Of a stretch of DNA of 64,000 nt, positions 29,301-44,300 are shown piece after piece. How positions within the stretch are numbered: the stretch's first letter is position 1; each line of letters starts with the position of its first letter. The notes under the pieces are model-generated. The model worked only from the letters and a program-made list of their open reading frames with translations, did not search any database and was not told the origin of the DNA. The stretch comes from Owenia fusiformis. Lineage: Eukaryota > Annelida > Polychaeta > Sabellida > Oweniidae. The stretch lies in assembly GCA_903813345.2 (NCBI GenBank), contig CAIIXF020000009.1:37999759-38063758 (forward strand). The letters run 5' to 3'. Position numbers and translations under genes: made by a program.

Positions 29301-32300
29301 ATTTAATTCTTCATTGTAGACATTGAGACATGCACAACAAACGCAGCAATAAATATTTATGAGCCAAAATATATGAAAATATGATTAATTAATCAGACAT
29401 ATGTTTGATACAGCATTTCCTTGTATTTCTATTCCATATACACATGTACATTTAATTATAATCATATTTGTGGCACATACAGGGTGTTCCAAAAGTAACA
29501 GGACTGGTGCTGGCATTTTGTCAATTTTGCACCAAGTGTCTTCAAATTTTCACAAATTGTACTTTGAAGTATTGCAACTAAAATTGTATAGTTTCAGAAA
29601 AAATGATGAAATGCAGGTAGAGTTGTGGTTACTATAGCAACATGACATCACAATACCCGGGGCAACTTTTTTTCTGAAAATGTGATATCTAACATTTTTG
29701 TATTACTGAAGAAAGTATCTATTTCCTCTATTATAATTCAACATTTCTTATTTATTTTATTAGTTGCTTTGTTGTAAAGGTGTTGCTATAAAACTCAGAT
29801 TCAAGTATAATTTCATTATAATAATATTTATTCAATTTCCTGGAATATCACTATGAATTACAGTCTGAACAATTTATGGTTGAGTTTTTGAAAAGACCCA
29901 ATTTGAAGCCAGTCATCCACCTCGATAAGGCGCCTGCCCGCAGGTCATCATTAAAGACCATGCGGCTATAGAGGAACTAGGTCTTGAGTTCTAAAACCAC
30001 GTACCATACTCTTCTGATCATGCAACATCCAATTTTTACTTACATGGGGAATGGAATGCTAATCAGTGCTGCAAGATCTTTAAAGATGAGAATGACCTTC
30101 TCAAAAGTTGTTCAATCGACCATGCGTGACATGTCCTCAAATGGGTTCACTCATGTGTCATGGATACAGAGTGTTCTACTGACCAAATAGGAGCCTATTT
30201 TTCAAAGTACATAGGATACATAGGAATATCAAATTATGTAAAACAAATGTAATTCCCACCAGTTGTTGCATTTTAACTTTGATATGGGATGTACAAAATG
30301 CTTAATGTCTCTTTCTGTCTTAATGTAACTTTCTGCTTGGAATGTTGCCCCGGGTATTGTGGTGTCATGTTACCATAGCAACCATAACTCTACCCGAGTT
30401 ACATATTTTTTGTTAAAACTTTGCAATTTTAGTAACGATACATGAAAGTACATTATGTAAAATTTTGAAGACGATTGGTGCATATTTAACAAAATGCCAG
30501 CACCAGTCCTGTTACTTTTGGAACACCCTGTACTTAATATAGAGGACAGTTCTTTTGATATTGAACCTGCTTACCAATCTGAAAATAGAAAACAGAAGTT
30601 TATTGGCATTCTTGCGAAATGGGAGTTTGGTGGCACACATGCAAATTTGCATTTCTGTTGACACACCTCAGACACAGCACAGCACTGGTTGATTACTTAT
30701 CAGTATACATGTACTTCACATGTTACAGGTTTACTGAAGAAAATGTTTGCAGTCCCTGGAGCAATCCATCAATTAGTGAGCTACTCCAACAGTGGAACCA
30801 CTCTGTCATCAGTCATCAAGAAACTCCTGTTGCTCAAAAAACCCACTTTGCAAATTGCTGTCATTCAATGTCTCTGTGGCATCGTGAGCTCTGATAGAGG
30901 GCAGCACGCTACAGGGATGTTGCTTCAGGGTGATGTGGCTGAGTTTCTTTTCGAGGCTTTACCTACTACAAATGAGCTACTACTGAGGTATAACTATGAA
31001 AAACACCTCCTTTAGGAGACTGTGGGATATCCATATACATGTACAAGACCATGCATGCATTCATAGTGCTATTTTGAAATCTTAATTTAGTTTTATGATA
31101 TGAGTTAATTAACTCAATGTTCTCAAAATAGCAGTGGAAGAATGAGATATAACAAAACGTTTAGTTAACGTATGACATTCCAAACTTATTTGGGGGATGT
31201 TTATGTAACGTATGTACTTCATATAGGTATATAGAAAATATAAACTCCTACGCCATCTATAAAACCTTATAATGTACAATTGTTTCCAATATGTGGTATA
31301 TTTTCTGTTACATACTAAACTGCATTGTTGGTTTCACAGTGTCCACTACATGTATCTCAAAAGCTGTAGAATAGGAACTCTTTTAAATCAGAATGCTAAC
31401 AAACTTTTCTAATTTCAGTTCTCTGTTCTGCTGTTTACTGCTATTCACAGAAAGTGATGTTTTCTTTCAAAAATGTCATGCTGTTTATGGTAAGTTGGTG
31501 ATATTTGGAATTTCAAGAGATCTATTTTACATTACAAACACACCATTCCAGCTCATCATGCAACAGTTTAATTTCAAGGAATTTCAAGAAGTGATCCATC
31601 TTACAAATGAAATATACTATCAGTCAAGCAATAAATCAAATGGGCCATCATATAAATTTGATCTAATATATTTTTAATCTGAGATTTCATATAGCCAACC
31701 ATGTCTAGAATAATTTGTTATCTTGAAATGTTAAAAATATACATGTACAGGGTGTTCCAAAAGTAACAGGACTGGTGCTGGCATTTTGTCAATTTTGCAC
31801 TGAGTGTCTTCAAATTTTCACAAATTGTACTTTGAAGTATTGCAACTAAAGTTGTAGTTTCAGAAAAAATGATGAAATGCGGTTAGAGTTATGGTTACTA
31901 TAGTAACATGACATCCCAATACCCGGGGCAACTTTTTTCCTGAAAATGTGATATCTAACATTTTGTATTACTGAAGAAAGTATCTGATGCGATGTCATGT
32001 TACTATAGCAACCATAACTCTATCGAGTTTCATATATTTTGTAGAAACTTTGCAGTCTCAGTAACGATACATGAAAGTACATTATGTAATATTTTGAAGA
32101 CGATTGGTGCATATTTAACAAAATGCCAGCACCAGTCATGTTACTTTTGGAACACCCTGTATACTAGGCCTGGTCGTAAAGTAAGGTGGCATTTATATTA
32201 ATTTCAAATGAAATTTCAATCCTGCTCCCAAATATCAATCCTGTTTCCCAAAATTCACTTCTTTATCCTATGCCCCCTACAGTGTCTCAGGTAGATATAC

Positions 32301-35300
32301 TGTATCTCTCTGGATAAACCCCATATCCAAAACTTCGATCCCAGTACATAACCCACATGTATGTATTCCCATATGTTATTTACCTAGAACCTCAGAATGG
32401 GATACATATAAATTTGTATACTGTAGCTACACTTGAGCATCTATGTCATGATTCAACAATTCTACAACTCGTACTAAGTTGTGTAAGGAACATGTCTTAC
32501 AAAAACACTCAACATGCAATTAACCATGTCTTTTGTTTTGACAGTTGCTATTCTACAATAGATTATTCAGTTGCTTAACATCTAAAGGTTATCATGAAAT
32601 AATTTATATGTCATTGTCAATGTTTTTGATATTAATGTTTCATAACATATGCACACAAGTGGTGAAAAATCAATACGGATAATCAGTGGACACATATATG
32701 ATAATACAGATAGTGATGTCAGGATAAAAAATAGCAAATTACCATTCCAATTCTGTTTCACAAAAATCCCCTCTCTTTTGCTTCTGTTGATAAGATGACA
32801 TAGAAAATAGGAGTTGATATCGATATTACATTATATGCATATTTTTATAGTCTCCAACTTCTTTATGGATGGTGTTCGGTCAGTGGTTAGTGTCTGACAT
32901 TCAGTACTTGGTGTTTGTAACAAATGGCAGGTGGTGACATTTTGCATGTTAATGCCTTGTTTAAATCCCATCCATCCATTTGTTTTACTGTTCCTTGTAA
33001 GCGCAGTCTTTACCGTTACTCTGTCTTTGTTCACTACAGGTTTGGAGTCTATCCTCAGGGGAATAGAACAAGCAGTGAAGCTGCAGAGTCATCAGACCAC
33101 ACTCCATGGGATGAACCTACTCTCCAACATACTGCACAAGTTAGTGCAAGTATTATAGTCTTCATTATCCCAATGAACAATGTTTAGGAGGGATATAGTG
33201 AACTGCCACATGTCCTTTTATGGACCTGACTGTGCATTTGTCTGATCATCAGTTAGCCAAATATAGTACCATCAAAATGTATAAAACAGTATGTAAAGTT
33301 TGAAATCATTAGATATCAACTTAAATTCTGAAACATCCCAAAAATTGCAAAGCTTACAATGTGTTTGAGGGCAAAACCAGGCAAAACACTTCTTGAATTG
33401 ATATTAATTTTGAAGGCATGTTTCTTGAAATAAGAATCCAATATAAAATGAATCTGTTTTGAAATATTATGAATAATTAAACAAATAATAGACTACTTGT
33501 TCAACTTCAACCATTCTAATATTCTATTCAAGGATGCGATATTGTTCACCCTGTGTCTTGTTAGAGATCTTCATGTCATTCTAACCACTCCATGGGTCTT
33601 CAACTCTTCAATGTATTTGTTTAACTCTTCATGATTTTTGAGGAAATAAAGAACAAACAAGTCGTTGTCAATTGTAAATTTGATAACAGTTTAATTGTTA
33701 CAAACTATCAATACTCTTCAAAATGACAGATACCCAGATGTCTTTAACAAATTCCTATATGCTACGTGTATTTGAGCAGGGAACTACTATGGAGCACCTG
33801 GGAACTGTATATATACATATTATACCTTTGCTGTCTTATCAAAACTGTATTTTAAAGTTTGCGTATGACATTGCCTTGGTCTATCTAAGACTACCTGTTG
33901 AAACATATTCCACCCACAAAAATGGCAGCCACTAAATCTTTCATCGAAGAATATACTGGACTCTTGAAATGTGCTATATGTCTGGAGATAGTGAAGACAC
34001 CAAAGTCGCTCAAATGCTTACATACATTCTGTGAAGGATGTTTGGGCACATGGATCAAAGATGAAAAGGACAATCGAAAAAAGACATACCCTTGTCCAGT
34101 ATGTATGTGTGAAAATGCCGTTCCTGCAAAAGGTGCAAGATCGTATATGACCAACTTTACCATGAAGTCGATGGCTGAAGCTCTAGAAAAGGCCAAACAA
34201 GAAGATGAGAAAGACATTGAATGTGACACATGTATGCAGGGTGAAGACCATTCAAGTGCTGTCACCAGATGTGTTGAATGTGCCGAATACATGTGTGAAA
34301 TATGTGAGATATATCACGGCAGAATGAGATCAACAAAATCTCATCAGTGCGTTAAACTGACCGGAGATCCAGAGAGAGATGCCAAGATCGCAATAGAGAG
34401 CTTGGGTCAGAGAAACGTTGATTGTTCCAAGCATGCTGAGCAGCCACTCGAGTTCTACTGTAAGACACACAAAATTCCTGTATGCAGAGACTGTTGTATA
34501 ACTGACCATTTTGGACATCCCTGTGTTGAAATCGATGATGTGGCAAAGGCAGAATTGCGCAAAGTGTCTGCATTGATGGGTTTAGCCACCCAGCGAAAAA
34601 ACTTGCTTGAAAGTCAACTCGGAACATCAGTTGATTTAACAGATGCCCAAGGAAAGAAATTCACAGAACTTCTCAACTCCATTAATTTTGATCGACAGGC
34701 TGCACAAAATGAACTTGATAAACACTTTAACAAACTTGAACGTGATGTGCAAGATTTACAAGATAAAACCATAAAGCAAATTGAATCCCAAAGAAGCCAT
34801 TTAGAGCAACAAAAGGGCATTACTGAGACGACATTACTTTACGTAACCACTCTACAGAAATATGGACACCCCATTGAAATCATGAAATCAAGAGCCGATA
34901 TAAACCAAATACTTCAAAACTGGAGCCCAATGACTTCTACTGCAGACTTTGACACTCTTGCCAAATCTCTTGAAAAAATTAGATATCAACCTCGCCGCTT
35001 GGACGTATCTAAACTGGGACACATTATTTCAGCATCTGATAAGGGGCAAACCAGGGTGTCAGTGACAACTGTAAAACGAAAGTGACTTCCAAAGTTTTCC
35101 ATTTAAACTTTACAGAGAACCAGACATTTGTTTGATAATATTGATACATTAAGTAGATAACATATACACATTATATGATAATCATAATAATGATTGTTTG
35201 ACAAGAATTGTAGATCATGTAAGAAATGCATTGACTAAAATGGCATCCAAAGGAAACAAATGACATTTGTTATACTGTAACAAATGTATAACAAGCATAT

Positions 35301-38300
35301 ACAAGTATATAACCCAGATATATAATCGGAACTTACTACTCCAGAGAAGTGCAAACATTGCTCTCAAAAAACCTAAATACACTATGTTTATCAAAAATCA
35401 TTATTTCAGTAATTCTGTTTACACAGTGTTGGAAGAAGAGACAACATTATGGGCTTTTTGGCTTTTAACTAGAGAATGCTCATGGCAACATCAAGTGTTT
35501 TTATTGCTATAATGGATGTAAATGATTTGTGTATATCTTGACTATTTTTGTATAAATTGTTTTAAAAATTATTGCATTTTGTATGATAATCCACATTTTG
35601 TATATAAACATATATAATATAGACTCATATCTATGATTTTATCTTCCCATTTGCTTCCCATCATTTTCTGGTGATCAATCTGTCATTAATGGCACCCGTG
35701 ACCTCTTCAGCTTTGAAGTAAGTAGTGTTGGCGCGATTAAACGATACATCGCGATATACATCGCCAAAGCTGATTCTGGCGATGTTCTAAAAAAATTTAA
35801 TTTGTTAAAATTACCCTTTCTTATATCATTTTGACACAAACGTCTTACCTTTCTCATGTCTTGTACTTTCGCTTTAAAACTGTTTTAGCTAGTCGAAATG
35901 AACCATTGATCTCAACAATTTTACTTTACTTTCACTTCACTGTTACCGGAAGTACAGTGTACCCGGATGTACCAGAGTACTATTAATTATTTGTTGCGTT
36001 CGGTATTTTAGTGCATTAGCGTTCAGTTTTTCAGTGCACTATTCTCAGACTTTTTCTCGATGTACATTGCGATGTGTATCGATGTTTACTCCTGAAAATT
36101 GCTGATGCATTGATGTGACATCATGACAACACTAGAAGCATGTGGGCATTGCAAACACTACGTTTTTGAGAGTTACTTGCAGTTACACTAACTTAAGATT
36201 GAGAACAAAGATAAAGCAGATTATTTTTGCAAAGTTTTGTTCAAAACTATATTCCTGTGAAAGGTATATGTAATTTTGGTATATAGAATAAGCTGAATCA
36301 TAGGTCAGCCTGGGGACAAATGGTATCCATCTTACTCAACTTATATCAGAGGCTCTTTGTGGCGATACTTTACTCAAGTATTAGCCTCAATCAAAGTTAG
36401 TTGGCAATCTACGCTCAATAGAATTTACATGTATATGGATTGCCAATCCCTTTGGCATTTACATATCTAGTTAAAACAGTTTAATATAGTTTATGGAAAT
36501 TAGAACACCAAGGATTAAAATAAAGACATAAACTTCACTGAAAATCATCTTTCATGAAAATTTTAATGTGAAATAATCAAGAATAAGCATTTGAATTTTA
36601 CTAAATTGTCATTTTGAGAATGGGTAACTATATACTTAAAGGTCTAAAATTTTAGCCAAAGATTTAGTCTCAGACCAGATTAAAATTATATTCATTCTTG
36701 CCACAGTTATTAATCTCTGGTGCTATTATATTACATTGTGTATTTAACTTGTTTAGGATTATATATTTCTATGTGCATTTAAATTCAAGTAAAGTATTTT
36801 GATATTATATGTTGAATTTAAGATGTGTGTTATTATAGTATATAACACTGGAAATAAGAACAGTCATCACAGTATATAATTTATCTAGAGATAAAGGAAA
36901 AACCATTCTGCAATTACAAAAAGGATTTTATGAAAAACATTAAACACGGTTTGAATGACATTAAAGTAGAGACAGTTTGAAATATTTCTCGAGATTGGCA
37001 TTAAAATGTTCAGAAAATATATTATTTGATAAACAATAAATGTCAGATCAGAGATAAGACAATAACAGTAGCATGGATAACTTAGTTATTTGCATGCTAC
37101 CAAATACTATAACATTTCAAATGGACCTGAATTATTCATAATGATTGGGGATTTGTACTAAGAAGAGCATCACAAGTTTGGAAATAGACATTTAGATGTT
37201 AATTGACTGTTTAACTTTATAAGCATTGTAAAAGTATTAGGAGTCAGATCACGTTTGATAAGATTAATAGATCAGAAGGAAATTAATACTTTTCCATCTT
37301 TTAAATATCAGTTCTTCCTTTACTTGGAAATGAAAAGATTGAACAGATAATTGATTGATATGTTGAGACGCCATTAGATCATTTGAAGCAGACTCTCACA
37401 GAAGTGAATGGGGATTATTGATACTGTAGCTCATTGCCATTTTAAAGAGCTACTTTAAATATTATGAGGATCATATTTTAAAGTACATACAGAATTATTA
37501 TGAACTGGCGTTAAAAGTACTTTGACACAGCATGTACTTTAGGAGAAGCTAAACAAAACTATCAGATGCAACATTAGAAAGGAAATTTTGAAATACTCAG
37601 TGCCGAAGTTGAAATTTCGGCTGTACGGAGAATACACTGAAAAATACAAAATTGCTCATTTTACATTATTAAAGGAATATTGACAGAAGCTTTCACAAAT
37701 GTTATGTTGAACATTAAAGAACTATATAAGAACATAATGAAATCAATATTAGAGCCATACCAAAGGAGGATAAATATACACTACATGTACATGCATATTA
37801 CATGTGCTCCCTATTTTGACTGTCACTTTCATGGTCAGTTTATAGTTACAGTGAACCATCAAACCCATGAACCATGAAAAACCACTGATGCATACACTGG
37901 ACATTTTCTGAAATAATCAAATTGAGTGATCAACTATATGCCTGAAAATATCTGATTATGTCTTTGATGGTAAAATAAGTTGACTTTGCCCTAAAACATG
38001 GCCTTAAATATCTCAAACTGTCTCACAACTTATAACGGAAGTTCAGTGGAATCTACAAATGTTTTCTCAGAATTCATCATAATTCTGCAAATTCTTGGAG
38101 CCATCATATTAATTATAGGACTTGTTCTGAACTTTTTGTTCCTCTTGACTATCATATCAAGTGGACATTTACGCAATATTCCAAATATCTTTCTCATCAA
38201 CCTCTGCGCAAGTAACCTGGTATACATAGGAGCTATAATTGTAGGGTATGCGATCATAGGAGGAATGACAGGAATGAGTGTTTCATTGTGCCATCTGATA

Positions 38301-41300
38301 GGATCATTTTCAGTGTTATACAATGCTTCATATTGTTTAACATTAGTAGCAGTTGGGGTATACCACTATAGGAAAGTGTATAATCTTGAGAAGAGAAAAA
38401 CCCGCACAATTTTGTGCCTTTATGGCACAACGTGGATGTGTGTATGTTTGATTATTGTGATATCATTGGTGACCAACTCAACTAGTTTGTACACATTGTG
38501 TAATATATTGTGTCTCATGCACTCCAATGGGAACATCTGTGAATGCAGCATTGTGAGTAGCAATCAGGCACATGTCCAAGCTTTTGACTTGCTCTTCATA
38601 TTTAGCCTTTTTGCTCTCTTATGTACATATTCGCTACTTATATGGACATTGAAGAAATCAACGAGTAAAGCAGGGTATGGAAATCAAGTCAGGCCAAGTA
38701 TCTGTAGTAGCATAAGTACTAACAATAGTACATTGGAATTGTCAGGTGCTATAGCTAATGTGCATGAACAGGGGACAAGAACAGAACAAAAAAGAATGAT
38801 AACAGATCGTAAGCATTCCAGAGTGTCTAAGTATAGTGTTGAGGATATGGATGCATCCAAAATGACAGTTCAATCAAGGTCATCAACTTCTACAAAGGAT
38901 TATTTTCATAACATTGATGATCTGACTACAATAGCATACCAAAATGACAATCATAAAGTTACTCAAACCACACCCAATCAGTTGGGACATGTTGGAAAAA
39001 ATCCAAAACCTGGCACTATTGGTCATTCTAATGTGGCTATCCAGATACATATAAAGACAGTTAAAAGAGGATTAATGCTAGTTGTTCTTTACAAAGTATG
39101 TTCATTGCCTTCTATGATATTATCCTTAAGTAATGTCACAACTTCTAATCTTCAGCAAAATGAATCTCTGATTTACATCTGGTTGTGTGCATTTGTGTTT
39201 GATGGTTTAAATGTAATATTCTGCCCTCTATTATATTTCATATTGGATAAAACTGTGAGAAAGTCATTCTTTAAATTGTTTTCCAAATGTAGAATAGATG
39301 ATGCTGCCATTTGTCAAATACTTCCACATGTAGATCAATGAATAATCCTGCAATTTTGTGAAATACTTCATCCATAGAGTTTCAATGAATTATACAGACT
39401 ATACATAATAATACTTTTTAATTGCCAGTGTGCTTGGATATTTAAATAAATGACATACATGATTGATGTCAAAACAGTGCACTCATCTTTTTATTTTTAT
39501 TTTATTGTTGTGACCCCTTATATATTGGTGGCCAATTCAACAAGTGCATAAAATGCATATGTTGTACAACACACTTGCATATGTTGTACAGCACACTTGC
39601 ATATGTTGTACAACATACTTGCATATGTTGTACAACACACTTGCATATGTTGTACAACACACTTGCATATGTTGTACAACACACTTGCATATGTTGTACA
39701 ATGCACTTGCATATGTTGTACAACATACTTGCATATGTTGTACAACACACTTGCATATGTTGTACAACATACTGCATATGTTGTACAACACACTTGCATA
39801 TGTTGTACAACATACTTGCATATGTTGTACTACACACTTGCATATGTTGTACAACACACTTGCATATGTTGTACAACATACTGCATATGTTGTACAACAC
39901 ACTTGCATATGTTGTACAACACACTTGCATATGTTGTACAACATACTTGCATATGTTGTACTACACACTTGCATATGTTGTACAACACACTTGCATATGT
40001 TGTACAACACACTTGCATATGTTGTACAACACACTTGCATATGTTGTACTACACACTTGCATATGTTGTACAACACACTTGCATATGTTGTACAACACAC
40101 TTGCATATGTTGTACAACACACTTGCATATGTTGTACTACACACTTGCATATGTTGTACAACACACTTGCATATGTTGTACTACACACTTGCATATGTTG
40201 TACAACACACTTGCATATGTTGTACAACACACTTGCATATGTTGTACAACACACTTGCATATGTTGTACTACACACTTGCATATGTTGTACAACATACTT
40301 GCATATGTTGTACAACACACTTGCATATGTTGTACTACACACTTGCATATGTTGTACAACACACTTGCATATGTTGTACAACACACTTGCATATGTTGTA
40401 CAACATACTTGCATATGTTGTACTACACACTTGCATATGTTGTACAACACACTTGCATATGTTGTACAACACACTTGCATATGTTGTACAACACACTTGC
40501 ATATGTTGTACAACACACTTGCATATGTTGTACAACACACTTGCACTATATGCTTCATGCATTTCAATGGGACGTACATCACTGTCACATACAGGAAACT
40601 AGCATATGTCATGGCATTTGACTTGCTTTTTGTGTTTTGATAAAATAAGAACATGTACTTACATGAGTATAAAACATATATGGAAGTTTTCAAAAGTTCA
40701 CCATATATAGAAAAAATGATGCTGTGCTTTGTCAAATATTTAATTCACGAATACAACTTCCCAAATATGGTAATTTCATTGCATGCTTTGACGTAGAATA
40801 AGACTACAATGAAAAACCATTAAACATTATCTTGGTATCTGTGAAAGTGGTCCTACAGTTACATGATATGCATCTATCAATGTTCCAAATTGATTATGCA
40901 AAGAACAAAAGTGATACCATTGTGGTTCAATGATTATACACTGCTAATGACACTTAAAGTTATGTGAATGTACTGCCTATTTAAAAAAACACTTTACATC
41001 CATTATCTTTGATCAATTTGCAAAATGATGCCACAAAGTTTTTTTTTTTTTTTTAAATTTAAATTTAAATTTATTCACATACAACTCAACATTTCAAAAT
41101 ACAATAGGCTATTTCATAAAAAATATGTTTAAACACATTTTCTCAATCATCAATGTTTCTTACATATTTTTCATATTCAAACATTACAGATATATTTTTT
41201 CTTTCATTTGAAAACTTAAAGTCATGTATAGTTTTCTTTATTACAAGTGTCTTATATAGTAATTTTTTATCTAATATTCCTATTCCTATTTTCTCATTTT

Positions 41301-44300
41301 CATTCAAATCTACATCTTTCCAAATATTTTTTATAGCATTACTATGTATAAAAAAATGTTCAATATTATCAATTTCATTACATAGTTTACATAAATCAGA
41401 TTGTTCTATGTTATATCTTTTTAATAAACCGCCATGTGGATATATACAATGGAAGATTTTCTATTGGATACTTAAAAGACCAGTGTCTGACGTGCATTTA
41501 AAAAGCTGATTCCAAATATCTGAACCAATACTTAAACCCTTAAATTGTACATCACACTGCCTTTCTTTGACAAGCTTATTCCTGGTTTTCTGTGATGTCA
41601 ATTTTTGAATTTCTATCCCTCGAAATACCAGTGTTTTGCTGGGCTTTATACTACCATACATATGAATTCTCTCTTGATTTAAACAAGCTCTTAAAATGTT
41701 ATATTGCATTACAGTTTCAGCATTTTTTCCTATTAATTCAGCAATAACCTCATATGGTTTTAAATGTTCATTTACAACGACATCTGATATATAGATTAAC
41801 CCTTTTTCTATCCACTTGTGAAAGTACAAGGGATGTCTGCTCAATACAATATTTCTGTTGTTTCATATTATAGATTCATCTGCATAATTACTTTTGTTAA
41901 GCCATGTACATAATAATTTTTTATAGAAAATACTTAAATGATCAATGCCTTTCAACTGATCAACACTTATATTGCTGTTGAAAACACTAAACTTTTTACC
42001 TAATTTTCCGTACATATACTCTGGTATAGCTCTCCACTGATGCCACAAAGTATAATGAACCCTCTATTTATGTAATGGTACATCTATTTATAAACAGCAG
42101 TTGGATCCATGCTACTTTTCACCATCATTTAAGAGTGTACTTATTGTACTTTCCCTATTGATACGCTGGTATATATTGATATAACAGTGAGGTTTGGATG
42201 GCATATTCATTGTTGCTATGATAGTAGTCGTAGAGACTCCATCACAATTTGATGAAACAGTTGTTGCATATATCATTTCGTAGAAAAGGCAGTTTTTAAC
42301 ATATATCCAATATTATATAACTAGACAGGATTTCCCCTGCACCAAATGCCTCCCCAGTACCATATATACACTCTAACCAAGAGCTATTTTCAGCCTCATT
42401 AATTTCCCCTCTTACCAGTAATTCCACTGAAACCCCTTCTATATCACCTGGTTTAATTGATTTTTGTTTGTTATGATCTTTATGAGGTACATGTAAACCC
42501 AATTAGATTTTTTCTCATATCTACATATTTCACAGCCATTTAGTAAAATTCTTAAGTTTGTGGCTAATAGTGTATCCTGACCAACTCTGCCAGATAATTG
42601 AATCATTCTTTTTAATTTTTTTTATTTATCAGATTGATATTGTGTACCTGATTTTATGAGTAAAATTTCTGTTTTATCATGTCACCACTAAAAAGTGGTG
42701 ATATATTGTTATGGTGTCCGTTTTTCTGTGACGTTGGTTGGTGGTTGCATTGGTTCTTTACTTCCAATATCTTAACAAATACTTTTTTGACTGACTTTTT
42801 CACAATCATCTATAAGTTTTCAGAAGTTCAAAGCTGATTTAAGATTAGACCTTCAATGACCTTGTGACCTTGTGAATGTCAAAAAGGTTAAAAAGAGGTC
42901 AAAAAGGTATCTTTTCAACTTGCTTCAAATTGATTTTATTTTTATTTTTTAAATCAGTTATATTATTATTATGAGCTTTATTATACTTGTGTCCCACATT
43001 TGGGCAAAGTGTACAGCTTAAACAGAAAAAATGAAAAAGTTTAACTAATTATCTAATCATCTAACTAATCATCTACAAGTTCTCAGAAGTTCAAATCTAA
43101 CTATAGATTTGAGATTTGAACTTAAATGACCTTCTCAAGGTAAAAAAGGTCAAAAAAATATTTTTCAGCTTGCTTTAGATTGACCAAATTTTTTTTCTAG
43201 ATTACCTACAACTTCCCAGATATTCAAATCTGCCTTAAGATTTGAGATTTGACCTTCAATGACCTTCTCAAGTTAAAAAATGTCAAAAAGGTCTTTAGAT
43301 TAAAAGAGGTCAAAAGGTCTTTTTTCAGCTTGCTTCAAATTGATGTAAATGTTTTCTTCAAAATCATCTATGAGTTCCCAGAAGTTCAAATCTGACTATA
43401 GATTTGAGCTTTGACCTTCAATGACCTTCTCAAGGTAAAAAAAAGGTCAAAAAGGTATTTTTCAACTTGCTTCAAATTTTCTAGGTGGTGCTGACATGTT
43501 GACATGTTAATGCCTTTTTGATTTTGCATTGTTTTGGAATATACAGGGTGGGCCAAAAATGTTACCATTTTTATATTCTTGCCAGCTCAGAATGAGTTAA
43601 ATCTTGTTTGGCCCACCCTGATTACAGGTTTTACTTTTGGTGTTCTAATTTATTTCTAGGCAGCCTAACACGGTACGTTTGTTCAGCAATGTCAGCGTTC
43701 TAAAGCAATGTCTTGGTATCATCTGTCAGGGTCTTCAATGCATCAGTCACCATGTGTTCATGACCAGTGTGGAGGCATTCCATAATATATGCAAGTAAGT
43801 TTATGATGCTCTTAATATGCAGTTACCTTATAAAGAGATTAGGGGTTCAGTTTGGTTTTTGCCCTTTTGCATTCCATCCCTCATCAATTCCTGATTCTTC
43901 TTTGTTGTATTTGGTGGTAGCACATTTCCATTCCAAAGATGATAATTAGTTTGTTATTAAACATGCAGAGGGCATGCAAGTATATTTGCTTTACTTTGTA
44001 TGATTTGGTATCTGAAACTCTGAATGAACAATTGGTAGGCTAGTGATTTTTATAATCAGTGCTATCCGAATATGAAGGTCTAATTTAGAATGACTAATAT
44101 ATGCGCATATAAATTTAAAATAAACAGACCCAAAAAGTAAATCTGGCAAAGATTGCCCATTGTACATAGAAAGTGAGTTTTCCAGTAATGTTTCACCTGA
44201 AGTCTCATTTGATTAAATTGTTTGTTGTATAATAATACTTTATTGTAACCCAATTGACTGATTCACATTGTCTCTGTTTTCAAGGAAAGAGTATCTGACA

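Noticed and set aside
33898-33921. Eight-codon N-terminal extension of the TRIM protein
   Set aside because: The first codon is TTG; the ATG at 33922 has a good context and fits the family's short lead before the RING.
39502-40735. Long open frames in several phases on both strands (up to 352 codons)
   Set aside because: They are translations of the 22-bp minisatellite, which has no stop in any phase; the protein repeats simply mirror the DNA unit.
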